Assembly (NCBI GenBank): GCA_029865405.1
Contig: JAOUGZ010000048.1
Coordinates: 1 to 11,215, forward strand
Direction: 5' to 3'
Origin: Betaproteobacteria bacterium
GTDB lineage: Bacteria > Pseudomonadota > Gammaproteobacteria > Burkholderiales > SG8-39
Length of the DNA stretch: 11,215 bases
Every line of letters begins with the position of its first letter. Position 1 is the stretch's first letter. A program made the translations under genes and the position numbers. Of this stretch, positions 1 through 8,007 are shown in pieces. The notes beneath the pieces were generated by a model. That model had not been told where the DNA came from. It saw only the letters and a program-made list of their open reading frames with translations, and made no database searches.

Positions 1-2
1 CG

Positions 3-173
3 GGCAAGATCGTCACCGCCTGCGGCGAGTACCAGATCGACGAGACCGGCAAGCAGTACAAGAACGAGTTCTCGATCATGCAGACGCTGCCGAACGGGCT
101 GGAAGTGGTCTATCCGCCTGCGGTGGCCACGGCGAAGCCGGTGTTCCCGGTGCCGCCGTTCGCCAAGCGCTAG
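3..173 (+). CDS. C-terminal end of a Liv-type periplasmic substrate-binding protein (partial)
   Basis: Only the last 56 codons are present; the gene begins left of the window and ends at TAG 171-173. The visible tail has the pattern seen at the end of branched-chain amino acid/amide ABC binding proteins (Peripla_BP_6 family): a short strand (ACGEYQID), a Gly-rich turn, an FSIMQTLPNG strand pair, then a VVYPPAVATAKPVFP segment, which corresponds to the common '(V/I)W/YP...ATAKPVFP' ending of these proteins. It would bind a solute in the periplasm and deliver it to a LivHMGF transporter. It is convergent with livF; the two stop codons are 3 bp apart, so it is not in that operon, though it could supply the same transporter with a second ligand. 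The assignment rests on the tail only; ligand unknown. Confidence 0.65.
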   Translation, partial: GKIVTACGEYQIDETGKQYKNEFSIMQTLPNGLEVVYPPAVATAKPVFPVPPFAKR

Positions 174-176
174 CGG

Positions 177-893
177 TCAGCCGAAATAGGCCTGGTGCAC
201 CGCCGCGTCGCGCGCGAGTTCCTCGGCGCTGCCGGCGGCCACCACCCGGCCCTGCTGCAGCACGTAGCCGTGGTGGGCGATGGCGAGCGTCTGGTGCACG
301 TTCTGCTCGACCAGGAACACGGTGATGCCCTGCTCGTTGATGCGGCGGATGATCTGGAAGTTCTCCTTCACCAGCAGCGGCGAGAGGCCGAGCGAGGGCT
401 CGTCGACGAGCAGCAGCCGCGGTGCGCTCATCAGGCCGCGGCCGATGGACACCATGGCCTGCTCGCCGCCCGACATGGTGCCGGCGAGCTGCGCGCGCCG
501 CTCGGCGAGGCGCGGGAAGATCTCGTAGGCGTGCGCGAGGCGCGCGGCCACGGTGGCCGCCGAATCTTCCTGGTAGGCCCCGAGGCGCAGGTTTTCCTCC
601 ACGGTGAGCTTGGGAAACACCTTGCGCCCTTCCGGAATGCAGGCGATGCCCGCAGCCACTACCTTGTGCGTCGGCAGCCCGGCGAGCTCGGTGTCGCCGA
701 AGCGGATCGAGCCCGCGCGCGGCCGCGTGAGGCCGAGGATGGCGCGGATCAGCGTCGTCTTGCCCGAGCCGTTCGAGCCGAGGAGGCAGGTGATGCTCCC
801 GGGGGCGACCGAGAGCGTCACGCCCTCGAGCACGTCGGCCTTGTCGTAGGCGGCGTAGACGTCCTTCACCTCGAGCCTGGCCGCTGCGCTCAC
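177..893 (-). CDS. livF: LivF-type ATP-binding subunit of branched-chain amino acid/amide ABC importer
   Basis: A 238-residue cytoplasmic ATPase, the usual length for LivF. The motifs are complete: Walker A GSNGSGKT at residues 39-46, a LivF-type PEGR(K)VFP stretch near 87-94, signature MSGGEQ at 140-145, Walker B LLLVDEPS at 160-167 with Glu165 as the catalytic base, and VEQN at 195-198, where LivF proteins normally carry Gln instead of the switch His. It pairs with LivG to drive the LivH/LivM channel. The start is GTG (891-893), overlapping the TGA of livG in a GTGA arrangement, with a GGGGGTGGA purine stretch just upstream as a ribosome site; translation is probably coupled to livG. It is the last gene of the operon. 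Because LivG has a degenerate signature, this subunit supplies the only canonical signature motif of the ATPase pair. Confidence 0.93.
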   Translation of the reverse strand: MSAAARLEVKDVYAAYDKADVLEGVTLSVAPGSITCLLGSNGSGKTTLIRAILGLTRPRAGSIRFGDTELAGLPTHKVVAAGIACIPEGRKVFPKLTVEENLRLGAYQEDSAATVAARLAHAYEIFPRLAERRAQLAGTMSGGEQAMVSIGRGLMSAPRLLLVDEPSLGLSPLLVKENFQIIRRINEQGITVFLVEQNVHQTLAIAHHGYVLQQGRVVAAGSAEELARDAAVHQAYFG

Positions 894-1666
894 TCCACCC
901 CCAGATAGGCTTCCTGCACCTGGCGGTCGGCGGCCACCTCGCGGTAGCTGCCCTCGCTGATCTTCTTGCCGAAATTGAGCACCACGCAGCGCTCGGTGAC
1001 GCGCTCGATCACGCCCATCTCGTGCTCGATGATGACGATGGTGAGCCCGGCGATGCGGCCGCGGACCTCCAGGATGTCGTCCATCAGCTCGCGCGTCTCC
1101 TCCTCGGTCATGCCGGCCGAGGGCTCATCGAGCAGGAGGAGTCGCGGCCGGCTGACGAGCGCGCGGCAGATCTCGATGCGCCGCCGGTCGATCATCGGCA
1201 GCGTGCCCACCGCCTCGAACATGCGCTCGGCGAGCGGCGCGTCGAACACCCGCACCAGCTCGCGCGCCTCCCCGAACGCCTGCTCGTACTGGCGCGCGAA
1301 CGCGGCGCGGCGGAACAGGTTGAACCACAGTCCGTGCGCGAGGCGCTTGTGATTGCCGAGCATGATGTTGTCGACGATCGACAGCGGCAGGCACAGGCGC
1401 GAGCGCTGGAAGGTGCGCGCGATACCCGCCTCGTACACCGCCTGCGCCGGGAGATTGGTGATGTCGCGCCCGAGGAAGCGCGCGCGCCCCGCGCTCGCTT
1501 CGTAGATGCCGGTGAGCACGTTGAAGCAGGTGGTCTTGCCCGAGCCGTTCGGGCCGATGAGGCCCACGATCTCGCCCTCGCCCACCGTCATGTCGAGCTG
1601 GTCGAGCGCCACCAGGCCGCCGAAGCGGCGCGTGAACCCCTCGAGCGCGAGCACCGGCGCGCTCAT
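890..1666 (-). CDS. livG: LivG-type ATP-binding subunit with degenerate ABC signature
   Basis: A 258-residue cytoplasmic ATPase. Seen: Walker A GPNGSGKTT at 38-46, Q-loop RTFQ near 84-87, Walker B LLLLDEPS at 176-183 with Glu181, switch His215 in IIEHEM, and the LivG-type YLGVE C-terminus. Odd: where LivG proteins normally read LSYG(Q/D)QRR.EI, this one reads LPMIDRRRIEI (156-166), so the signature Ser/Gly core is absent. The surrounding DNA reads cleanly with no frameshift. ATG start at 1664-1666 overlaps the livM TGA (ATGA), with GGAAG about 7 bp upstream. The same frame stays open far upstream, over livM, but that part has no Liv similarity and the overlap ATG fits the family N-terminus. 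Substrate energised: an amino acid or small amide, not resolvable from sequence. Confidence 0.92.
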   Translation of the reverse strand: MSAPVLALEGFTRRFGGLVALDQLDMTVGEGEIVGLIGPNGSGKTTCFNVLTGIYEASAGRARFLGRDITNLPAQAVYEAGIARTFQRSRLCLPLSIVDNIMLGNHKRLAHGLWFNLFRRAAFARQYEQAFGEARELVRVFDAPLAERMFEAVGTLPMIDRRRIEICRALVSRPRLLLLDEPSAGMTEEETRELMDDILEVRGRIAGLTIVIIEHEMGVIERVTERCVVLNFGKKISEGSYREVAADRQVQEAYLGVE

Positions 1667-2808
1667 CGCGGCTTCCAGCCCGGCAGGTAGACGCGCAGGC
1701 GCCGCGGCAGCAGCCCCTCGGGGCGGTACAGCAGCACCAGGATCACCAGTGCGGCGTACAGCAGGAAGCGGTACTCCTGGATCAGCTGCAGCTTTTCGGG
1801 CAGCACCACGACGATCGCCGCGGCGAGCGCCGCGCCCCAGGGGTTGCCGATGCCGCCGAGCAGGATGATCGACACCATGATGAGCGAGTCGCCGAAGGTG
1901 AAGTTGGTCGGCGCGATGAAGCCGAGCATCAGCGCGTAGAGCGCGCCCGCCACCCCGGCCATGAAATTGCCCAGGGTGAAGGCGACGATCTTCCAGCGCG
2001 CGATGTGCACGCCGAAGCAGGCCGCAGCGGTGTCGTCGAGGCGCACCGCGTCGAGGCTCAGGCCGATCCAGGAGCGCTCCAGGCGCCGCGTCAGCGCGAA
2101 GGCGACCACGACGAGCGCCAGCGCCACCAGCACGTAGCTCACGTAGAAGGAGAACTCGATGCCGGCGACGCTGAAATTCTGGTTGAACTTCCAGCCCAGC
2201 ACCTGCATGGAGGGGAGCTTCAGGCCCTGCGGCCCGCCGAGCGTGTCGTTCACCTCGAGGAAGGTCTTGAACAGGAGCACGAAGGCGATGGTGACCACCG
2301 CCGAGTAGTGCCCGCGCGTGCGCAGCACCGGCAGGATCAGGATCGAGCCGATGAGCGCCGCCACCGCGCCGCCGATGGCGAGCACCACTAGGTGGGGGAT
2401 CGCGGTATGCGCCGTGAGCACCGCCGCGGTGTAGCAGCCGACGCCGAGGAACGCCGCGGCGGCGAAGTTCACCATGCCCGCGTAGCCGAACTGGATCGTG
2501 AGTCCGAGGCAGACGAGGAAGTAGACCAGCACGGTGCCCACCATCAGCAGCGGAAAGTGGTCGTCGTGGAAGAAAGCGACGAACACGACCAAGCCCAGGA
2601 TGGCGAGGCGGTTCATGGCCGATTCGCGTTCGGTGAAGGCGCGCGTCGCCGGCGCGAGCCAGCCGGTGCGCCGCGCGAGCACCGTGCCCACGGCGGCGGT
2701 GACGAGTATTGCCATCACTTCCCATTCGTTCTCGGCCCACATGAAGGCGATGGCGAGCGCGGTCACCAGCCCCGCGGCGAGCGCCCCCGGCCACAGCGGC
2801 GCGCTCAT
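1663..2808 (-). CDS. livM: LivM-type permease of branched-chain amino acid/amide ABC importer
   Basis: A 381-residue inner-membrane protein with many hydrophobic spans. The core LivM domain is recognisable from roughly residue 66: the LGLTIQFGYAGMVNFAAAAF stretch near the start, LRTRGHYSAVVTIAF in the middle, then GGPQGLKLP, and the cytoplasmic EAA-like loop GGIGNPWGAALAAA that docks on the ATPases, followed by LYRPEGLLPRR at the end. It forms half of the translocation pore with LivH. Before the core is a segment of about 65 residues with one or two extra hydrophobic spans (LAAGLVTALAIAFMWAENEW, then AILVTAAVGTVLA); E. coli LivM also has an extended N-terminus. I chose ATG 2806-2808 because it overlaps the livH TGA (ATGA), matching the other junctions. 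An internal start at the MNRLAILG Met is a less likely alternative. Confidence 0.9.
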   Translation of the reverse strand: MSAPLWPGALAAGLVTALAIAFMWAENEWEVMAILVTAAVGTVLARRTGWLAPATRAFTERESAMNRLAILGLVVFVAFFHDDHFPLLMVGTVLVYFLVCLGLTIQFGYAGMVNFAAAAFLGVGCYTAAVLTAHTAIPHLVVLAIGGAVAALIGSILILPVLRTRGHYSAVVTIAFVLLFKTFLEVNDTLGGPQGLKLPSMQVLGWKFNQNFSVAGIEFSFYVSYVLVALALVVVAFALTRRLERSWIGLSLDAVRLDDTAAACFGVHIARWKIVAFTLGNFMAGVAGALYALMLGFIAPTNFTFGDSLIMVSIILLGGIGNPWGAALAAAIVVVLPEKLQLIQEYRFLLYAALVILVLLYRPEGLLPRRLRVYLPGWKPR

Positions 2809-3725
2809 ACGCGCTCGCTCGTCTTCTCGGCGATCAGCCCGGTCGGGCGCCAGGCCATGATCGCGATCACCACGGCGAAGGCGAATACGTCCTTGTAGGC
2901 GCTGGCGAAGGGCAGCGCCACCGCGCCGACGGTCTGCAGCGCGGCAAACAGAAAGCCGCCCAGGATCGCGCCGTAGATGTTGCCCAGCCCCCCGACGATC
3001 GCCGCGCTGAAGCCGATCACCCCGAGCAGCAGTCCCATGCCGAAGTTGATCTCGCTGTAGTACAGACCGTTCATCACGCCGGCGAAGGCGGCCACCGCCG
3101 AGCCGAGCGCGAAGGTCACCAGCACGATGAGCGTGAAGTTGATGCCCATGGTCTTCGCGGTTTCCTCGTCCTGCGCCACCGCGCGGATCGCAAGCCCGAG
3201 CTTGGTGCGGTTGATGAGCACGTGGATGGCGACGATCACCGCCAGACCGCCGAGGAACAAGAGCACGCTGTCCAGGCGCAGGTTGAAGCTGCCCAGCGCC
3301 AGCGCGTCGTCGGGCAGCAAGCGCGGGAAGCGCTTGGGGTTGGCGCCATCCGGGAAAAACAGGCGCACGCATTCCCGCAGCACCGTGCCGAGCATCAGCG
3401 TCACCAGCAGGATATTGAGCGGGGGGGCGGACTTGAGCGGCATGACGAGGTACTTGGCGATCAGTGCGCCGAGAAACGCCATCGAGCCGGTGGCGACGAG
3501 CAGCACCGCCAGCACCTGCAGCCATGGATCGGCGGCGCCGAGCGCCTGCAGCCCGAGGTAGGTCGAGAAGCCGGCGAAGGTGCCCACCGTCAGCACATCG
3601 CCGTGGCTGAACTTGATGATGTCGAGCACGCCGAAGAACAGCGTGAAGCCCACGGCCACCAGGGCGTACATCATCCCCAGCATCAGGCCGTTGGCGACGA
3701 ATTGCGCGAGGAGTCCGGCGTCCAT
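2805..3725 (-). CDS. livH: LivH-type permease of branched-chain amino acid/amide ABC importer
   Basis: A 306-residue inner-membrane protein of normal LivH length. Family landmarks: the N-terminus with GLMLGMMYALVAVGFTLFFG followed by DIIKFSHGD (the conserved 'N/K-F-(A/S)-HG' motif), TMGINFTLIVLVTFALGSAVAAFAG split around the middle, and the EAA-like coupling loop GGLGNIYGAILGG near residues 240-255. It pairs with LivM as the transmembrane dimer. The start ATG (3723-3725) has no clear Shine-Dalgarno sequence; a perfect 10-bp hairpin lies 11 bp upstream on the mRNA, between this gene and the binding-protein gene. Expression of the permease is therefore likely lower than that of the binding protein. 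It overlaps livM by 4 bp. Confidence 0.93.
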   Translation of the reverse strand: MDAGLLAQFVANGLMLGMMYALVAVGFTLFFGVLDIIKFSHGDVLTVGTFAGFSTYLGLQALGAADPWLQVLAVLLVATGSMAFLGALIAKYLVMPLKSAPPLNILLVTLMLGTVLRECVRLFFPDGANPKRFPRLLPDDALALGSFNLRLDSVLLFLGGLAVIVAIHVLINRTKLGLAIRAVAQDEETAKTMGINFTLIVLVTFALGSAVAAFAGVMNGLYYSEINFGMGLLLGVIGFSAAIVGGLGNIYGAILGGFLFAALQTVGAVALPFASAYKDVFAFAVVIAIMAWRPTGLIAEKTSERV

Positions 3726-3736
3726 GCCAAAACGAA

Positions 3737-3759
3737 GGGGCGGGCGCTGCGCCCGCCCC
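3737..3759 (-). terminator. GC hairpin between binding-protein gene and livH (attenuating terminator or mRNA-stabilising stem)
   Basis: A perfect inverted repeat: GGGGCGGGCG at 3737-3746, a 3-nt loop, and CGCCCGCCCC at 3750-3759. In the minus-strand transcript it sits between the binding-protein stop (3780) and the livH start (3725) and is followed by UUCGUUUU, an imperfect U tract. Such stems in solute-importer operons commonly give partial termination or protect the upstream mRNA from 3' exonucleases, so the binding protein is made in excess over the membrane subunits. The stem is seen; the role is inferred. Confidence 0.65.
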
Positions 3760-3779
3760 CCGCTCGATTCAGGTCGCGC

Positions 3780-4940
3780 CTACTTCCCGGCGAGCTTGCG
3801 CTTGCCGGTGGCGTACTCGCTGTCTTCCCAGACCACCCACTTGCCGTCCTGGGCGACGTACTTGGTGATCGCCGCCACCGTGTTCTGGCCATGGTCGTCG
3901 AAGCTGATCTTGCCGACGATCGAATCGACGTCCTTCACCTTGTTGAGCGCAGCGGTGACCTTCTTGCGGTCCGGGCCGACGCGCTCGATGGTGTCGAGGA
4001 TCAGGTTCATCGCAGCGAAGGCGAAGGCGCCATAGGCTTCGGGCGCCTCGCCGTACTTGGCTTCAGCGTACTTTTGCATGAAGAACTGGCCGCCCGGGAG
4101 CTTCTCCACCGGCGCGCCCTCGCGGAACGCAAGCACGCCCTCGGCGAGCGGCCCGAGACCTTCGATGAAGGCGTCCGAGACGATGCCCGAGGTACCGACG
4201 AGCTGCGCCTTGATGCCGAGCCGGTCCATCTGCGAGCGGATGCGCACGCCGATGGGGGTCAGGCCGCCGAAGTAGATCGCGTCCACGTTGAGCGACTTGA
4301 TCTGCGTGAGCTCGGCGTTGAAGTCCTGCTGGTCCGCGGTGACGCCGAACGTGCCGACGATCGTGCCACCGTTCTTGGCGAGGTTTTCGCTGAAGTACTT
4401 GTTGTGGCCCTTGCCGTAGTCGGTGGTGTCGTGGATCACGGCGAACTTCCTGAAGCCCTGGCCGGTGGAGAACTTCGCGTTGACCTCGTTCTGGTTGATC
4501 ATCGTGCCGTTGACGCGATGGATCTCCTTGTAGTCGTTGCCGTAGGTGATGTCGGGCAGCACCGCGCCCCACACGATCACCGGCAGGCCGAACTTGTGAT
4601 ACGTGTCCACCGTGCCGATGGCGACCGCCGAGCAATAGTGCGTCGCCCCGGCGATGATCGCGCGATCGGAGGCCGCCTTGGTCGCCACCTGCACGCCGAT
4701 GTTCGGCTTGCACTCGTCGTCGAGCACCACCATCTCGTACTTGTACTTGGCTTTGGGATCGGCGTTCCGGAGCCGCACCGCGAGGTCGGCGGAATTGCGC
4801 CCGCCCAGCCCGTTGACCGACACTCCGCCCGTCAGCGGGCCGATGAACACCACCTTGACTTCCTTCTTCTGCGCGACGGCGCTGCCGGCGGCGAGGCCGA
4901 GCGCCAGCGCGGCGGCAAACAGAAATCGAGCGCGTTTCAT
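3780..4940 (-). CDS. Periplasmic substrate-binding protein of Liv-type ABC importer
   Basis: A 386-residue secreted binding protein of the Peripla_BP_6 (Leu/Ile/Val and amide) family. Residues 1-23 form a classic signal peptide (MKRAR, an Ala/Leu-rich core, then AVA before Gln24). The mature part opens with VKVVFIGPLTGGVSVNG, the family's first strand and ligand loop, followed by ADLAVR, VVLDDECKPNIGVQVATKAA, and the lobe-crossing segments AIYFGG and GLGPLAEGV. Two cysteines (in DDECKP and HYCSAV) could form a disulphide, as known in this family. The start ATG 4938-4940 follows a strong CCTCCTCCT complement (AGGAGGAGG on the mRNA, 4947-4955) at 6 bp. It is the first gene of the livHMGF operon. 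The ligand cannot be stated from the sequence; branched-chain or aromatic amino acids, amides and urea are all used in the family. Confidence 0.9.
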   Translation of the reverse strand: MKRARFLFAAALALGLAAGSAVAQKKEVKVVFIGPLTGGVSVNGLGGRNSADLAVRLRNADPKAKYKYEMVVLDDECKPNIGVQVATKAASDRAIIAGATHYCSAVAIGTVDTYHKFGLPVIVWGAVLPDITYGNDYKEIHRVNGTMINQNEVNAKFSTGQGFRKFAVIHDTTDYGKGHNKYFSENLAKNGGTIVGTFGVTADQQDFNAELTQIKSLNVDAIYFGGLTPIGVRIRSQMDRLGIKAQLVGTSGIVSDAFIEGLGPLAEGVLAFREGAPVEKLPGGQFFMQKYAEAKYGEAPEAYGAFAFAAMNLILDTIERVGPDRKKVTAALNKVKDVDSIVGKISFDDHGQNTVAAITKYVAQDGKWVVWEDSEYATGKRKLAGK

Positions 4941-4946
4941 GGATTT

Positions 4947-4955
4947 CCTCCTCCT
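4947..4955 (-). promoter_or_regulatory. Strong Shine-Dalgarno of the binding-protein gene
   Basis: On the minus strand this reads AGGAGGAGG, 6 bp before the ATG at 4940. It is one of the two best ribosome sites in the window (the other is in front of the small ORF at 7855). It fits a gene product needed in large amounts and contrasts with livH, which has none. Confidence 0.85.
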
Positions 4956-5014
4956 GGATTTTTTGCGGCGGCGCCCAGCTTGCGCCAAGGCTCCAGAAGG
5001 GTCAAGACGGCGTT

Positions 5015-7615
<2,601 letters not shown>

Positions 7616-7622
7616 GTAGGGG

Positions 7623-7652
7623 ATTTTGGGGCTGGCGAGACTTTTTCAAGCC
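7623..7652 (-). promoter_or_regulatory. Sigma-32 (RpoH) heat-shock promoter of clpB
   Basis: On the minus strand, GGCTTGAAA (7652-7644) is followed by a 12-nt spacer and CCCCAAAAT (7631-7623). Known RpoH promoters have a GGCTTGA -35 box, 12-15 nt counted from the GA, and a CCCCAT(A/T)T -10 box; by that count the spacer here is 14. The -35 match is perfect and the -10 keeps all four C residues. The first C of the -10 is only 16 nt from the ATG, which puts the expected start site within about 0-5 nt of the start codon. ClpB is a standard member of the RpoH regulon, which supports the call. Confidence 0.85.
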
Positions 7653-7653
7653 G

Positions 7654-7667
7654 GTGCGTAAACGCAC
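7654..7667. repeat. Short inverted repeat between the divergent clpB and riboswitch promoters
   Basis: GTGCGT (7654-7659), AA, ACGCAC (7662-7667): a perfect 6-bp dyad. It lies 1 bp outside the -35 box of the clpB heat-shock promoter and directly before the TTGAGG box of the opposing plus-strand promoter. Its position suggests an operator for a dimeric regulator, but a 6-bp dyad can occur by chance and it does not match CIRCE. Confidence 0.35.
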
Positions 7668-7695
7668 TTGAGGTCCAGGCACGAGCCCCCATCAT
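7668..7695 (+). promoter_or_regulatory. Candidate sigma-70 promoter for the riboswitch / small ORF / nhaA transcript
   Basis: TTGAGG (7668-7673; 4 of 6 to TTGACA), 16-bp spacer, CATCAT (7690-7695; 4 of 6 to TATAAT). The expected start is near 7702, just before the first riboswitch stem at 7711, which is the main reason to believe it. The boxes alone are unremarkable. Confidence 0.45.
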
Positions 7696-7710
7696 GCCCG
7701 CTGTTGCCCC

Positions 7711-7805
7711 CTCCGGGGAGTAGCTCAAACTCGCGCGGTCGTCACTACGGGCAGAAAGGCCCCGGGCGCGCGGGCGGACCTGTCAGTCCGCGAGCCAGAC
7801 CAGAG
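7711..7805 (+). promoter_or_regulatory. yybP-ykoY family (Mn2+ / alkaline-pH) riboswitch aptamer
   Basis: The conserved blocks occur in the right order: GGGGAGTAGC (7715-7724), GTCGTCA (7738-7744), CCGG after the inner hairpin (7762-7765), and GAGCCAGACC (7792-7801), equivalent to the family's AGCAAGACC. The stems fit: P1 CTCCGG 7711-7716 with CCAGAG 7800-7805 (one C-A mismatch), P3a CTCGCGC 7730-7736 with GCGCGGG 7768-7774, P3b GGGC 7749-7752 with GCCC 7759-7762, and P4 CGGAC 7775-7779 with GTCCG 7786-7790. The family binds Mn2+ at the junction-facing loops and controls Mn exporters and Alx/TerC-type proteins; the E. coli alx member is also known as an alkaline-pH-responsive element. Oddity: a separate P2 hairpin between GTAGC and P3a is not obvious (only about five bases there), so this may be a reduced variant. 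Downstream genes are a 41-codon ORF and nhaA. Confidence 0.82.
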
Positions 7806-7846
7806 CCCGGCAGTCGCCGGGAGGGCCGAACCTCGATAGGGAGGAG
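7806..7846 (+). promoter_or_regulatory. Probable riboswitch expression platform and ribosome-binding site
   Basis: After the aptamer comes a perfect hairpin, CCCGGC (7806-7811), AGTC, GCCGGG (7816-7821), with no U tract behind it, so it does not look like a terminator. The ribosome site GGGAGGAG (7839-7846) lies 8 bp before ATG 7855. A nearby CCTC (7831-7834) can pair with GAGG (7841-7844), and CTCC of P1 (7711-7714) could instead pair with GGAG of the ribosome site. This suggests control of translation initiation rather than of transcription; the switching pairs are inferred. Confidence 0.5.
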
Positions 7847-7854
7847 ACTCGACC

Positions 7855-7980
7855 ATGCTGGTCTGGATAGCTAATCTCATCGCGCAAGTCTTTGCGCCCG
7901 CCAAGCCCGCCGCGACTTACTCGCTGGCGCGCATCCGCATTGCGCGCCGGCCACTGCGGCGCCGCGTCATCGACAACTAA
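7855..7980 (+). CDS. Unannotated small basic protein (41 aa) between riboswitch and nhaA
   Basis: ATG 7855 to TAA 7978-7980, 41 residues, with one of the strongest ribosome sites in the window (GGGAGGAG, 8-bp spacing) directly after a riboswitch. The first 15 residues are hydrophobic (MLVWIANLIAQVFAP) and could insert in or lie on the membrane; the C-terminal part is Arg-rich (ARIRIARRPLRRRVIDN). I do not recognise the family. It resembles the usual targets of yybP-ykoY elements in no visible way. It is in the same reading frame as nhaA, 27 bp (nine sense codons) upstream, so it could be a leader peptide that couples translation to nhaA, a real small membrane protein, or a remnant. The good start signal argues for translation; function unknown. 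Confidence 0.55.
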   Translation: MLVWIANLIAQVFAPAKPAATYSLARIRIARRPLRRRVIDN

Positions 7981-8007
7981 TCAATTGGCGAAGACCCTCG
8001 TCACGCC

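Noticed and set aside
1667..2794. N-terminal extension of livG over livM
   Set aside because: The residues are Arg/Gly-rich shadow of livM; the ATGA overlap at 1663-1666 and the family N-terminus fix the start.
4976..5005. Possible promoter for the binding-protein operon (TTGACC, 17 bp, CAAGCT on the minus strand)
   Set aside because: The -10 matches only 2 of 6 bases; a promoter must exist somewhere upstream but this site is not convincing.
7654..7667. CIRCE (HrcA) operator near clpB
   Set aside because: The dyad GTGCGT-AA-ACGCAC does not match the 9-9-9 CIRCE pattern TTAGCACTC-N9-GAGTGCTAA.
7806..7821. Intrinsic terminator after the riboswitch
   Set aside because: The 6-bp stem is perfect but is followed by AGGGCCGAACC, with no U tract.
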